A stretch of DNA of 64,000 nucleotides from Daucus carota subsp. sativus (GCF_001625215.2 NC_030387.2:35673606-35737605), one strand, 5' to 3'; shown: positions 35,181 to 49,026, counted from the stretch's first letter. The notes: generated by a model not told the origin, from the sequence alone. Numbers and translations: made by a program.

Positions 35181-36982
35181 ACACCTTCTTAGAGAGAATG
35201 AATGTGAGTTGAATAGAGCAAAAAATTTATATCCAAAAAGTCTACTGGTCATAAATTTGATTAGATTTGGGGATTAGTGTTTAAAGAGTGGATAGAGTGC
35301 TAATGGGCTTGACCGCTTGAGAACCGAGAAAATGAAAAAAACGTGAACATGATTGTTACCGTTTTATGATATTTGTTGATGGATAAACCAGGACTAGTCC
35401 ATTGCCGGTCTACAGCCCATTAAACAGTGAGGCTCTGGTATTATTTATGTAGTCAATTGTTGTTGGCCCCCTTCGTCTCCGCCCCTCTTTTAGTCTTTTA
35501 GTCTTTCTCCTCAGTAATCTTTTCCTGTTTCTTCGCGAACCTGGTAAAAAAAAATTTTTACACAAGGATTTTTCCCTCAAGTTTAAACTTTGATTCTCAA
35601 AGTTTATCTATATGAAATGGGCTGGACTGTGAAACTCTTGAGATGATAATCGTAAGTTATGGTGCCAAAACTTTGGATATTTGTCCCTTTCTCAAACTTT
35701 GGGCCCACCGATATTTATATTCCCATGTACCCTCGACTCCTATTCAAATATTTGTCCCTTAGATATATTGGCACCTATATTAAAGTAGATTTAAATGAAT
35801 TATTATATGATTAAAATATTATTTTTTTTTCTAATAAAAAATATTACATCAAAAAAAAATTCCAAAATAATATGTCTGGTTAAAAAAATTAAAAAAGAAC
35901 GTATATTCAAAAATTTGGAGTATTGTATTGTAGAATTGGTAGGCACAATCCTATATCAAAATTTAGACATATTTAAATCCATATTATTATTTTTCGATTA
36001 TTGTGGTTCAAGGCAAAATAATCAGGGGTATATCAAATATGAATTGTCATGCAAAGATGGTGCATTAACAGCTGCGTCATAGCCGGCTAGACTTAAATGG
36101 GAGTTGATGATATTTCAATTTCTGGCACTACACCTTTTTGATTCACACTCAGCCCACATGAAAGTTGGCCCAATTAGTTAATTCAGGTAGTGTCATGGAG
36201 CCTCTCAAGTAGATTTTAGTTTTTAGTTACAAAATACAGGTCATAACATAGTTTCCTTAAAATAAATCATACGTGTTTAAAATATCTGCTACCTAATAAC
36301 CAATCATTTCTTACTAAGATGGATGTTATATACCCGTCAAAAGAGGAGGTTATATAATTTAATAATCAGATTTTCATTCTGTAAAGTAACCACAAGAATA
36401 AGTTAAAAATTTATTAGTAATATCACACATTACTTACTAGATAGAGCTCCTTGAAATTTGCAGTTAAATACTGACTTTCCTCGCAAAATTAAATGTGACC
36501 TATTTACATTGCTCATTTCTCAAAACATGTTTAAAATATATTTTTCACTGTTTCAAAAAAAAATATATATTTTTCACATAAATTTGGACACAACATATAA
36601 TAAAAAAAAAACTAGACAACCTAACACATTACGCATACCAAGCTTTAAGGTTCAGAGACTTCAGACAAAACTGAAAGTAGTTCGAAAACTAATCTATTTT
36701 TTCTAACATAAATTAAAAGTCCAATCTGGGTCCGCTCGAATTTATGTCCAAGTCCAACGAAACGCCTGAGCGAAATGAATCGAAGTGCTCACAACATCCA
36801 GTAAAACTGTAAAAGCAGAGAAAGTGGGTGCATCGCACAACGTAAATTCCTGGTCGTTGGAGTGTCCTCCTGTCCAGTCTCTTTATTTTTATGTTTATCA
36901 TTGCAGTCTTTTTTATCCACCATTTCATCTCAGGGTTTCTTGCACAACCAATTCATCAATCCTGTTTCATCACATTACAATC

Positions 36983-39900
36983 ATGAAGCTCAAAGTTGTT
37001 AGCCGTGGAGTTGTCTCCGTCTCGCTGCCTCTCCCCAATCCAGGCCCTGATAACACCAATGTTACCAACAACGATAACAATAACATCGGGTGTGACGAGG
37101 AGTTCATCAAGAAAGAAGCCCCTGATAACGAACAAGGCCTTGTTCTCGCCCTGTTTACTCCTGATCTCGATAAATCTCTGCCTTCTAGCTCCACCACCCC
37201 GCCTTGCCAGGTTTCTTGGTTTCCATGCCTGTATTTGTCTGTGTGTGTATTTGTAAGTTTTTTCTTTTGTTGAATTGTTGATGAATTGTGTGGATCTGGT
37301 TTGTTGGTTTCAGGGTAAGGCAATTGTTAAGTCCAGGGACCTCAATGATCTCAGACTTACGCTCCCGGCGAAAAGGAAGACCAAGCCTTCTTCTAAATCT
37401 AAGCTTGTAAGCTGTCTTTTGGTTGGTGTTAATTGTAATTGTTACAGGCTGTGCTGCAAGGATTTGGTGTTACTGTCTGTGATCTGTGTGTGAAAAAGCT
37501 GGCAGTTTTTGTTTTTTGTATTTAATTGTTTGTATAATTGTGTCGTTTGCTTTACATTCCAGATTCGACATTGGCTCCTGTGATATGCTTTGTTGATTGT
37601 TAATTATTCTGTGTGTGCTTGCTTTTGCTGTGTGTAGTTAGTTTTAGTATACTCCTTTATTGGATTTTGAACATTTGTCTTCGGATAATTGCTTTGCATT
37701 ATGTGTTGCCTGTTTTTGAGTGGTGAAGTTGAATGTGGGGGAATAATGTTTTTGTTCAATTGACAGGCATTATCTGATATGCCGATAAGGATTGTGAGGT
37801 GAGTTTTTAAGATTGTTTTTTGAAATAATTATGATAATTTAAAGGACAGTACTGACTGTGATGTTGTATGATGCTGCAATAGGGAGAAGGCTACTCCTCC
37901 TCAATTCAAATCGGCAACGGTGATTCGGGCTGAAGAGATGCAGGCGGGTCTTGGATCTGAATTCCCGAGCTTTGTCAAGTTGCTGGTTCGATCACATGTT
38001 TCCAGTTGTTTCTGGATGGTAAGCACGGTTAAATGTTATGATTGTTATTCAGCCAGCAATATCATATTTTGGGATGGTCATACATGAGTAAATTGTTGCT
38101 AATTTTGAGTGCAGGGCCTTCCTATGCCATTTTGCAAGTTCCATCTACCAAACAGAGATGTTGTTCTTATCCTGGAGGATGAAAATGGTGATCGTGCTGA
38201 ACTGAAGTACATAGCAGAGAAGACAGGACTTAGCGCTGGATGGAGAAAGTTCGCTGTTGGACACAAATTGCTTGAAGGAGATGTTTTGCTCTTCCATCTA
38301 GTTGAGCCACTGAAGTTCAAGGTGACACTGGACTTTGATTAATTCACGTGCAATGTGTTTTTGAGTTGATATTGTTTATTCAGAACATATGTTATGTCTC
38401 TAAAAAACAAAGGAGCAGTAAGTTTTCCTGCTTCAGCATCTAATAAAAATGGTTATCATGGCTTCAAGCTCCCAGTTTACTATCAGGACCTATGTCAAGA
38501 AGTCGTCACTGTGAAGTATAATAATAATTGTATGACTCATTTTGTTTGTCATATAGTATTTATAGATTACCCATTTTCATCTGTTACATTTAGGTTTTTC
38601 CAGTTAAGCTTGAATCTAGTTATAATTGATAAATACTACGGAGTTTATGACAAACAAAAGCGAGTTATTTACGTGATAGACAGAAACAGGTTTTAGTACA
38701 AATGTTTAGTAGGAAAGAACTCTTTTGCCCTTTATAATGTTGCATTGTCTTCCATCATTCTTAGGAGTTCTAAAGTCTTGCATACAAGTCACAGCATCGA
38801 GGTTATAATCGAGAAATAACAACACTTTTTCAATATCTAGAAATGCTCAAGGCCTTGGTGTTGGAGACTTGGAGTTTTTGTTTCGCAAATAGAGGCTATC
38901 ATCGGACTATAAATAACATTTCGTAGAGAACTTGACATGAGATTCTTATTTTGTTTTACTTGTTATTGCTTTTTCGCGTGATTTAGACACATTTATATTT
39001 CACAGGTATATGTAGTAAGGCAAAATGAATTGACAGATGTAGATGGTGCTCTTAGCCTTCTGAATCTGGATGTGAAAACAAAACAACCACAACCAGGTTT
39101 GTGTGTACTTAAATCGATTTTCCATTATTACTTTGTTTTGTTGCATATCTCAAATGGTTGGTGTGTTGAACTTTTTTGTTATGCCTAAGTTTTGGCGTAC
39201 TAAACTTTCTATAAAATTTTGAAATGCAATAGAGGGAGGAAGTTTCTCTAGACTTAAAACTCTGTTGATTAGGAAGCGGAAGCGTCCAAGTGCATCAGCT
39301 CTCATTCAAAAGAAGAACAAGAAAATGTTGGTGTCAAGATCAGTACGTGACCTGGGGCAGCTAAGGGAACAATCTGGGAATGACAGTGAAGAGTTTGGTT
39401 CAGAAGTATTGGAAGGCTCCAAGTTGTCTAAAACATTGGTTCCTTTTAAAGATGTTAAAAGCTTCGAGGACTTCCACATTGTGGTGAATGACTTGTGCAT
39501 AGATTCTGAATTACCTGAGCATATAAGGTTGAAGTATTATGAGCTTTGTTGCAAGAAAAATGCATTCCTTCACAGCCGATTTCTACCAGGTCTCTATTCT
39601 AAACTGGCTGCTGGTATCATTGGTGAAACTGTGAACATTGCAGATGCCATAAAAAGTTGCAAACTCACTACCTCTTGGGATGAGTTTGCAGTTTGGGAGA
39701 AGTCCCTAAAATCATTTGAGCTTTTGGGCATGAAAGTTGGATTTATTCGTCATCGTATGCATACATTGAGGGGACTTGCATTTGAAACTCAAGGTGCTTC
39801 AGACTTCAAAAATTATCTAGGAGCAATATCTAAACGAATTCATGCTGAAGATGAAATAAGGAATCTTGAAGCAAAGCTCGTGGAATTGAAGGCTGCTTGT

Positions 39901-39990
39901 GAGAATTATGATGCTGACATTGAGATGCTGAGGTCAAAAGCTGAGAAGCATGAGTCTGAATTTCAGGAAGAGGTTGATGCTCCCTGGTGA
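36983..39990 (+). CDS. B3-domain DNA-binding protein with long C-terminal extension (Os01g0234100/At5g42700-like)
   Basis: Exons 36983-37210, 37314-37406, 37767-37798, 37883-38018, 38115-38321, 39006-39096 and 39233-39990 give 514 residues in frame with GT-AG introns. Seen: an acidic N-terminus; a basic segment on exon 2 (LPAKRKTKPSSKSKL), a likely nuclear signal; and a B3 domain at about residues 145-238 over exons 4-6, with FPSFVKLLVRSHVSSCFWMG, LPMPFCKFHLP, GLSAGWRKFAVGHKLLEGDV and LLFHLVEP. This is followed by RKRKRPSAS and a 250-residue tail ending in a charged coiled-coil-like helix (DEIRNLEAKLVELKAACENY). Known: B3 domains bind DNA; this subgroup is poorly characterised. Nuclear role inferred. 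The 684-base intron 5 contains an exon-like stretch. The start is the first Met after stops in the leader. Confidence 0.92.
38394..38530 (+). other. Exon-like open stretch inside intron 5 of the B3 gene
   Basis: An open frame of about 45 codons with balanced composition (including SFPASASNKNGYHGFKLPVY and QDLCQEVVTVK) lies in the intron, then decays into AT-rich sequence. It might be an alternative exon or the relic of a second domain copy. No convincing splice pair was seen that keeps the main frame. Confidence 0.3.
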
Positions 39991-40567
39991 CTGTACCGGA
40001 TGAAAACTAATCTTTGTTTTGTATGCATAGTATGTTTAGATCAAGAATAGGCAGAAGAAAACTTTGTGACCTGTGAAAGCTAGCGTTTACTGTATTTCTG
40101 CCCCATCGTTTATGTTGTAACTTTGAACATTTTACTTTGGGCTGTGTTTAATATGATCCTTAAACTTCTCTGACTTGGCCATAACTCATCATGCAAGTTA
40201 TAGAGTTTAAATGTAGTATATATAATTGATTTCGTTCTTGGTTATCATTGCTTGTGTGCAGTGGAGAGATTTTGTTGTGAATGTCTTTGGATAATATCAG
40301 TTAGGAAGAATATAATAAACAAGGGAATGAATGAAAATATAACCAAAATATAGCATGTGGTGAGGCTCACAAGTCACAGGCCTGAGATCATGGGGATCCA
40401 AGTGCATTTTCACAATCTCTATGTACCTAGTTCATCCCAAAAGATTAAAAGCTTCCCCGGTTGCCACATACTTAAGTTATCACTACATCACGTCTCGGAA
40501 ATCAAGCCACTTTCAGCTCCTACATATACTAGTCCTCCATTCATCCTAGAGCATCACCGCTAAAGAT

Positions 40568-41272
40568 ATGCATCCGCCTAATGATTATACCAAATATGCA
40601 GCACCCGGATATCCCAGCGCTCCTATGAGCATCCCTCCGGCCCAGCTTTACCCTTCCTTTGGTGTTCACGTTCCCACGCCCACCCCCAACACTTTGGGGA
40701 AGTGGTCTACTAACCTTTGCCACTGTTTTGATGATCCTGTCAACTGCTTAGTTACCTGCATTTGCCCATGTGTCACCTTTGGACAGATTGCTGAAATAAT
40801 CACTCAAGGCGAAACATGTAAGTTCATTCTAAAGAGTAAGCGTTCACTATTTTTATTTTACAGTTCATTTCCTGAATACTTTCTTGGCCTGGTTTCAGCT
40901 TGTTTGGCTAGTGGTGGAATTTACGGAGTTTTACTAGGAGTCACTGGCTTCGCCTGCCTGTATTCGTGTTTTTACAGATCAAGAATGAGGGGGCAATATG
41001 AGCTAGAGGAGGCACCTTGTGAAGATTGTGTGCTTCACCTGTGCTGCGAGACTTGTGCCCTCTGTCAAGAATACAGAGAGCTTAAAAATCGCGGCTTTGA
41101 TATGGGTATAGGTAATTCATTTCATGTTAAGCTGTTTCTCACTTTCATTCGAGATTCGAAACATGTAGTAATGATGAGTTTTGTTGAATGTGAAGGGTGG
41201 GAAGCAAACATGAATAGGCAGCAAGGACGAGCAACAACAGTAGCTCCATTTCAGGGAACCATGAGGAGATGA
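40568..41272 (+). CDS. PCR: PLAC8-family PLANT CADMIUM RESISTANCE (PCR)-like membrane protein
   Basis: Exons 40568-40817, 40899-41111 and 41196-41272 give 179 residues with GT-AG introns. Reading straight through intron 1 also stays open, but splicing restores the conserved run [12 protein letters not shown]. Seen: a Pro/Tyr-rich N-terminus; the signature CLVTCICPC at residues 60-68 (CLxxxxCPC form), followed by VTFGQIAEI; a hydrophobic segment [20 protein letters not shown]; then a Cys-rich part [20 protein letters not shown] and the conserved ending [14 protein letters not shown]. Known: PCR proteins sit in the plasma membrane. Different members lower cytosolic cadmium, move zinc or calcium, or (FW2.2-like) influence organ size. 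The substrate of this copy cannot be inferred. It is transcribed in the same direction as the B3 gene and starts 578 bases behind it. Confidence 0.94.
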   Translation: MHPPNDYTKYAAPGYPSAPMSIPPAQLYPSFGVHVPTPTPNTLGKWSTNLCHCFDDPVNCLVTCICPCVTFGQIAEIITQGETCKFILKSKRSLFLFYSSFPEYFLGLVSACLASGGIYGVLLGVTGFACLYSCFYRSRMRGQYELEEAPCEDCVLHLCCETCALCQEYRELKNRGFDMGIGNSFHVKLFLTFIRDSKHVVMMSFVECEGWEANMNRQQGRATTVAPFQGTMRR

Positions 41273-42295
41273 AGTTCATTTGCAATACTCTTGTAAATTG
41301 TTACTAATAACTAGTTAGAGCCAACATCACATATTGGTGATTATAATTTCTTTCATTTTCTACTTCTCATGTGTAATGAACCAGTTGATGCACTTATGAC
41401 CATAACTGATACGATGAATAAATAATCTTCGAATTATTATGCTCCAGTCACTTTCCTAGAAATTGAAGTCACAATTTGACTTGACAGGCTTATAAGCAAC
41501 ACCCTGAACATTGATATCAATATTTCTTGCTACTCCTAATATATAAACCAGATCTCAAGTCAAGTGATCTACAAGACTTGAAGATGTTAAACTTTTATGT
41601 ACTTGGCTAATTAGAAGAACAGTATATTAAGCTTCTGGAAACAAGTCTGAAATGGCCCTCGCTTGCCATGAGCCATTCATGTTAAACAAGGTCCATGTTT
41701 GAATTGCTTGGTTATTATCATGACGGACATGATAAGAGACACGGGACGGATCTACTAAAAAGCACGAATAATAAGTGATTTCCTAAAAAAACAAATTGAC
41801 ATATTTTACTATTTTAAATTTTAAAAAAATATAGAAATACTTTCCTAAAAATTAAAAATATAAAAGTATTTTTCAAAAATTAGGCTGGCATTCCCAAAAA
41901 TTTGAATCCTAGATGTGGATCTGGTTATTACAAAGCACTTTCTGTCTAAAAGCAAGGACCACGCCTTCTTCACGTTTTTCATCTATTCGACATTGCAAGT
42001 GACTGAACAAAAATATTTCGAATCGCTAGTTTTTGTATTCGAAACAATATATTAACCAACTGAAACTAAATTGTTGATCTCTCTAGCTCTTTTGCATATA
42101 TTACCATTAGGGTACTCCTAAAAAGTACTATGTAAGCGTGCATGATAATTAGCAAAAGCTTCAACAGGCTGATATACATATAAAAAATGTACTATAAATT
42201 AAACAAGCTGAAGTTAAAATTGCAAATATTTCGTGTCAGGTCACAAGTCATCAGCATCACCTCAAATGTGTACATGCTATATTACATAATTAAGT
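41273..42295. other. Intergenic between convergent PCR-like and centrin genes
   Basis: About 1 kb holding both 3' flanks. AT-rich around 41770-41890 with repeated ttttcctaaaaa and aaaattaaaaata words. No supported frame or RNA gene. Confidence 0.55.
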
Positions 42296-44835
42296 TTAAT
42301 ATCCATACGAAGTCCTTCTCATCATCCTCATGAACTCATCAAAACTTACTTCTCCATCACCTGAAATTCCAGAAAAGAAATAACAGTAAGAAGTGGGCAA
42401 CAGGTAGAACTGAGAAGTAATAAGCTAAAGCCTGAGTAGGCCTAGACAGGCACGTCATATGTTTGCAACTCATTAAGGCTAGATTGCAGTCAGATGGATA
42501 GAAGGTAGGAAACAAGTGCAGTTTATTATGTTAAGAGGAATACTCACGGTCACGATCTGCCTCCTCAATCATTTCATGAATTTCTCTCTCTGTAAAAGCT
42601 TCACCCAACTCCTTGGCAATGCGCTGAATGTCTGCAACTGAGATCCTTCCCTATATACAGACAGAATACAGTACTAGTTAATATACATGCTAAGTGTAGA
42701 GTAGCCAAAATTAGGAGTCATGAAGCAGCGGGATTCACGTTTTTATCTTGGTCAATGATTTGGAATGCTTTTGTCAGCTCCTCTTTAGAATCCCTCTCGC
42801 CCATTTTTGCAGTCATCATGTGCACAAATTCATCAAAATCAATTGCACCACTGCCATCCTTGTCTACATCAGCAATCATTTGGGTAATTTGCTGGAATGG
42901 GTATCACAACTCATGTCAGTTGAGGAAAATGACTTGTACAATACATATGAATAGTAACTTCTGCCTATAACGTTCAAGATATGAAAAGTACAAAATACAA
43001 AGTAAATAGAAGCAATTCATAGACCTTGAAAGTAATTTAGAATAGCAAAATTTTACTTTAATGGATTTAGGTCCACAGCGAAGTTGAATATCTTTTGAAC
43101 GAGGCCAGCTGATCAATCACTCAAAGTGATTCCTTGAATGGCTAAGCTAAGGGCTGTCCGCGAGGCATATAGTTCTTCCGCTATGTACGGAATCCGTGAT
43201 TTTCCCCTTCCCACCAAAAACGTGGCTAAAGGGAAGTTTTAATTTGTAATCTACCGCGTTGGGAAGTTTCAAGTTGGGAAAGACGCTAGCCCCTAAATCT
43301 TATATAAAATGACTGCAAGTTGATTCTTCACAAAGTTAAATGTATACCAGAAAGTGGGCGAGGCTCTTGACAAATTCACTGATGAATTTATCTATTTATA
43401 TTTACTAAGATCCTGATGAATTTAGTAAATAAAAATTACGCAAATTGAGTTTGAATAGTTCCTACTTCCTATGAAAAAAGCACTACTAGTTAAGGATCAG
43501 GTAGAGAGGGCAAAGCATCAACAGTTCGCATATAGATGTTACCTCTTCAGTCATTTCAAAACCTAGTGCCCTGTAATATGCATCAAGGTATGAGAAAGAT
43601 AACATTAGATATATTACGCAAAACCTGGAGATAGAAGTTGGCATTAATCAGTGATGTGAAATGAGAATCGTACCTCATTGCAACATTCAGCTCTTTGGCA
43701 TCAATGGTACCTACATAAAGGAAGCGAAACAATGTTGATAAACTGAAACTTCAGGATAGATTTAAATTACACAAATCACAGGAGCACTTGCATACCAGAG
43801 CCATCAGTATCAAATAGCTCAAAAGCTTCTTTGATCTCTTGCTTTTTCTGCTGACTTAGCCCATGATGGCGTCCTCTGGGCTTATCTTTCCTAGATACTC
43901 CTCTAGACAGGTTTGCCTAACAAAAAAGTTTTTTAATCTATACATGCATCATAGATATATTCAAGGATCTGGAAAATTGAGCTTTATACATTTAAAGCAG
44001 AATACAAGAGGTCCTAAGAGGTAATATTAAATCGAATAACTTTAGCAGCACATCAGACTATCAAATCATATAAACAACTAACTCTTCAAAAACAGTTACA
44101 TTTCTTTCTCTTTGCCATTATATCCTTCATTCCATCTTTAACCTCATATAACACTGTGAAAATCAAGTGTTTAGGGATCAACTAATAAAAGAAGAATTAT
44201 ACTGCCCTCTATACAGCTCATAATCAACCCTAATTGATCGTAAGTCTGGAAACCCAACATAACTCATTGGCATCAATGGCATGTCAAAAATCATGTAGTC
44301 AGATCCAAATGTCGATCATGAACAATAAAAGAACAAACTTTCCTCTATTCCACCCCTCCCTCCCTCCTACTTAGTCACCTAACAGTTCGCGAATCTCAAC
44401 TTCACAATCAGATACATAACAATTTAATTATTTAACCCAACCTCAATAAAAGATATTTTCGAAAAAAAATGGCAAGGGCTCCAATCCAAACCTAATCTTT
44501 CTTCTTCCTAACATCTCAAGCATGTGCTCTATAGTCTAACCAAGTGCAGATCTTGTGTCTAAATACAAAAGATCCTTAATTAAACACCAATTATCAGCCT
44601 CCCCGTATAAATCATAGAACCATCATAACATAAACTCTAAAAAACAATAATAAAATCACACCCCACATCAGATTGCAGCTAAAGCTCCCATCTTTCACCT
44701 TTAATCAAATAAAAATTATAACTTTCATCTCTAAGAAACCCTAATTTATGTCAAACAATCACAATTAAATACAATTTCGACTTAATTCTATCAAACACAT
44801 GGTTAGTTTGTCATAAATTAACACATACATACCAT
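42296..44835 (-). CDS. CEN: Centrin (caltractin), four EF-hand calcium-binding protein
   Basis: Exons on the minus strand: 44835-44833 (ATG only), 43916-43796, 43710-43674, 43570-43543, 42891-42739, 42650-42548, 42360-42296. The 169 residues match the usual centrin length. Seen: the centrin N-terminus [20 protein letters not shown], then four EF-hand loops starting at Asp37, Asp73, Asp110 and Asp146; loops 1, 2 and 4 keep the acidic first and Glu twelfth residues, and loop 3 has Asp twelfth. The end RRTSYGY is typical. Known: plant centrins act in nucleotide excision repair with RAD4, in the TREX-2 mRNA export complex, and at microtubule sites and plasmodesmata. Odd: the start codon is directly followed by the donor GTATGT, leaving a 916-base intron before codon 2. 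An alternative start inside exon 2 is not available before the first EF-hand. Confidence 0.94.
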
Positions 44836-46058
44836 GCTATATTATATGCTCCTTGAGAGGATGTTCTTGAGAGTCTTCTTGTAATTGCTTTGATTGATCT
44901 AATTTCAAAACATAAATTTGCTCTATATTGGGCCAAAATGCTAATAAGCAGGCCTAAATGCTGATGGGCCGATTTAAATATGAAATATTCTGGGTTAGAC
45001 CATCTTGGGCTAAAGATAAAACTTTTAACTAAAATATAATTAGCTAAATTTTTTTTTAGTCCGTAAGTATTTTTGCTCCCGTGGTTTAGCTAAAATTATT
45101 AGCTATATTCAAAAAATTATTTTAAATATTAATTATAAATATACAATAAAATAATTTATTTAATTTTTATTTTATATTATTGAAAACAAAATAATATCTT
45201 TAATAAATAATGATATATTATAATATTTAATATTTTTGTATTATTATATTATAATATTTTAAAATTTTGATTGACAATAAAGTAACATTTTCACATAATA
45301 TTATATACAATATTATTTATAAAAAAATGAATAATACATATATACTTGCAATAATAATAATAATACTTACATGGACTTATTTATTAAATATTAGTTATTT
45401 AAAAAGTAGTTATTTTTTTTACTTAAAAGAATATGTATAATAATAAGCATTTGTTTGGTAAAATAAAATTTTCTTCATCCCAACTTTTTATAAAAACATA
45501 TATAACATGACTCTTAAACAATAACAACTTTACTTGTTTGACAAATTTAGGAACGAGTCAAATTTAAATTAAACATTTTAAGATTATATAATTTTTATAT
45601 GTTAAAATAATTAAATTTTTAAATATCTATTATTATGAGATTGTCGTTATTTTTAATTTTTTCATTTTCAGCAAAAATATTAAATTATTCACCTAAAAAT
45701 TAAAAATAATATAATTAATCATCTAATCAACATTTCAAAAAATATGTACTAAAAAATTAACTTCCAATTATTCACTTTTCCCAAATATTTGATTGTCACC
45801 TCACATAAAGTTTTATAAATTTGTCGCATATTCTTTCAACCTCTTTATCAACAACAAATATCTATTTAAATTATATTATTATTGGTCTAAAATACTTTTT
45901 AACTTATTTTTTTCATTTTTTATTTGATATTGATATTTGAAACATTTATTTTGAATTGGACAAAAAATTTGATGTAAAAAACATTTGTAAGTGTGTTTTG
46001 TGGAGACGTGAATATATTAAGAAAACATGCTTATTTAAATAATATTTTATATATATAA
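44836..46058. other. AT-rich intergenic spacer upstream of centrin
   Basis: Centrin promoter region, then very AT-rich sequence (45040-46058) with many short aataat and tatta runs. No supported frame, RNA gene or clear element ends. Confidence 0.55.
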
Positions 46059-46693
46059 CAAAATGACACTTTAATATCATTATAAATATATAAATAAAAA
46101 TTAATTTAGCAACAATATATAAATGAGAAATGGAGAAATTTTCTTATTAATTATTTGTATGGCCTTTGTATTTAGTTTAATATATTTATCTTTTCAAAAA
46201 CTAATAATATTAACATATAAAATGATGATTATTTTAAAGTTCTATCAATAATTTTATTTTGACAAGGACATATTTTTATTTTAAATAAGTATTTCAAAAT
46301 TTAATTTTTTATACACGATAGAAAATAATGTACACGTAAGTATGTCAAATATGATAATTGTATATTATTTTATTGTTTGATAAAAATTATTGTCTTAATT
46401 TTAATGTAAATTTGAATTTGGATATGAACCTAATTTGATAAAAGGGTTCGGATAAGTGATAAATACTTGATTGTTACTTGCCAGTGTACATATCCGTCAT
46501 ATATACTCCTAACTATAACTACCGATTGATTTTAATTTATATATTCTATCATTAATATTTTTTTTAATAAAAATAATCTTTTATTTTTAATTTAAATGTA
46601 AACAGATTAATAATTTTAATATCGAGTACATGATTACTGCAACCCTAGTCTTAATAGTGGATAAACAATTGTCTATGATAAATATTTATCTCT

Positions 46694-46845
46694 AAACTAA
46701 TTTTACAGATTCGGACTAACACAAATACATGTAGCCCTAATTCAATCTCTAATATACTTTAGGCGGGTAAAACTAATTTTATAGATTCGGACTAAGTTAA
46801 ATACATGTTGCCCTAATTCAATCTCTAATATACTTTTAGGCGGTA
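46694..46845. repeat. 76-bp tandem repeat, two copies
   Basis: aaactaattttacagattcg starts at 46694 and its near copy at 46770. Both continue with ggactaa, aatacatgt, gccctaattcaatctctaat and end in aggcgg. Unit B has diverged versions of the same two copies near 52900-53035, so the array is older than the large duplication. Confidence 0.8.
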
Positions 46846-49026
46846 AATACAGACATGATAATTACAATCGGATACAAGTAGCCCTTATTCCAGTTAGATA
46901 TAATCTAATATACACTTCTTAGTTCTTTATATATAATAAATAAATGTTATAAATGGAAATTCATAGTAAAAATAAAAACACACTTCTTACTTTTTTATAA
47001 ATTTTTGTATCTGGAACTAGCACGCAACCCTAATTTTATTTATTATATATTTTTACAGGGTTAGTATAAACACATAATAAGTATAATTTTATATCCATAG
47101 CCAAAGATGATATAATCTGATATATATCTGTTAGTTGATTATACATAATAAATCGGGTAAATAATTGTGAGTTAGTAATACCTAGATTCTTGTAGTCTTA
47201 TGTAATATATATTTATAGTTTCGTAAACAACTTCATATATAATTCATTTTCTTGCAAAAATGATTTATATGAAAATGCCCATATATTTTCATTTTTATAT
47301 TTTACTACGTGTTATTTTATCATTTAAAATATAAAATTTAAAGTGGTATCGAAAATAATTATCATCCTACGTGATGTCTAACATTTTTCTTTGCTTTAAT
47401 GATACTAAGATCACAAGTGATACCTGTATTTTCATATCTTTCCGGGTATGTGAATTAGAGATGATTGTGTTTAGTCCCTTTTATTGTTGTTTTGTGAAAT
47501 GTTCTTGTTAATACAAGTAAGTCTAATATTTTATATTGCTTTTGTATTAAGCTTTTGTTTTATATATGAATTAATCGTGATTTTTTTTTGAGTCTCTTTT
47601 GTTGTTGTTTTGAGATCTTCTCATTTTATAATGTTTAATCTTCTCAACTTGATTCAAATATTAATTAATTTTTGTGGTCTTTCAGGAAAACATCATAGTA
47701 TTTTAAAAAGTTGGGAGGATCTCAATCACACCTGACCCCTTCTCATTCTGCCACTAAATAAAAAACTGGTATTTTCTTTAATCTGCACGTATATGGACGG
47801 AGCTTACAACCGCCATACGCTAATGGGTATTGAGTTTTACTGAAGTGCACATATACAGAGGGACTGAGACCATCACAGATGGTGGTTCAACCTCACTTTC
47901 ACTCTGAGCTTATAGTTGATATGATGTTTGTGAGGATTAAATTTGGTATAAACTAATTTGTTTTGTAAGCATTAATTTATGTATCACGATCTTGCTAAGA
48001 AGTAAAAAAGTGTATCATAAAACATACTTAAACTAGCGGATTATATTACAATTCAAATGAAGAACTAACTTAATATCATATACAGCTAGATTAATTAATT
48101 TTTCACACACTCATGTTCGTTTCTAGCTCTGCGACAACAAACTTATACATCTCCATACACTCGTATCTGAGAATTTCATCCCATTTCTTATACGAGTCAC
48201 ACTAACAAGTAAAATGGCATCTTGTCATCAAAATTTATAGCAAACCAACCAAACTGGCTTAAAAAATGTAAGCTAATTCAAAGCCGTGTGCAAGGACCAG
48301 AACAACTCCGAAGTTCAAATTTACAACTACTCCTTGGAAATTTTCAACACCACTTGAATATTCATACATACAAGAACAATATTATTTGGAGGTTTAGCAA
48401 GGACCATGCACGGGGAACTGGAATTTTTAATTAGAGAGAATAGGAAAAGGAAGGATAAAATTTACGTCACCAAAAAATAAACATAAATTATGAAATCTTT
48501 ATAAACTAATACTCTACTTCTTTTTTATAAAAACCTAGGTATACATGCTGAACACAAGAAATTGAACCAAAATAAAACCAAATTATAAAACATATGAACA
48601 TATGAACATGACACAGGTCGTATAAGTGCAAAAAAATGCCTCCAAAACCCTCATCATGGGACTAGATTATGCATATATCTTACCGGTTTATGAGACAAAC
48701 ATAGATATTTCAAAGTCATGGGAGCAAATATCCCCACTACTCCATGCTAACTCCGTCTCTGGCAGGGACAATAAGCTATCAATAGAATAGAAACGCAAAC
48801 CGAAAAATTTCTAAACCAAACATCAACAAAACACAAATGAAATTTCATTTGCAGGTAACCAGATAAGATCTGCTCTGAGTTCAAAAATAGTTTGAAATAT
48901 GAAAATTAAAAAAAACCACCGGTCCTTTTAACACTTCCTGTGCCTGTAAATTTTTATTTCCTAGAATTATGCTAAAAAAAAACTTGTGTTTCTCCATGAG
49001 AACACGTTTGATCACCTCTTGGCCAC

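Larger units (their letters stand above)
33365..36982. other. Intergenic, divergent promoters, MITE pieces, no supported gene
   Basis: Separates the At3g27390-like gene (-) from the B3 gene (+), so both promoters lie here. It contains a Stowaway-like MITE at 33937-34143 and a repeat cluster at about 34970-35180. Near 35660 and 35770 inverted ggtgccaa words bracket about 110 bases carrying tatttgtccc at each side, possibly another small MITE. Frames at 35795-36082 and 36458-36706 are AT-rich and unconvincing. Confidence 0.5.

Noticed and set aside
35795..36082. 95-codon frame in the B3 gene upstream region
   Set aside because: Lys/Ile/Phe-rich translation from AT-rich DNA; no domain and no homologous pattern.
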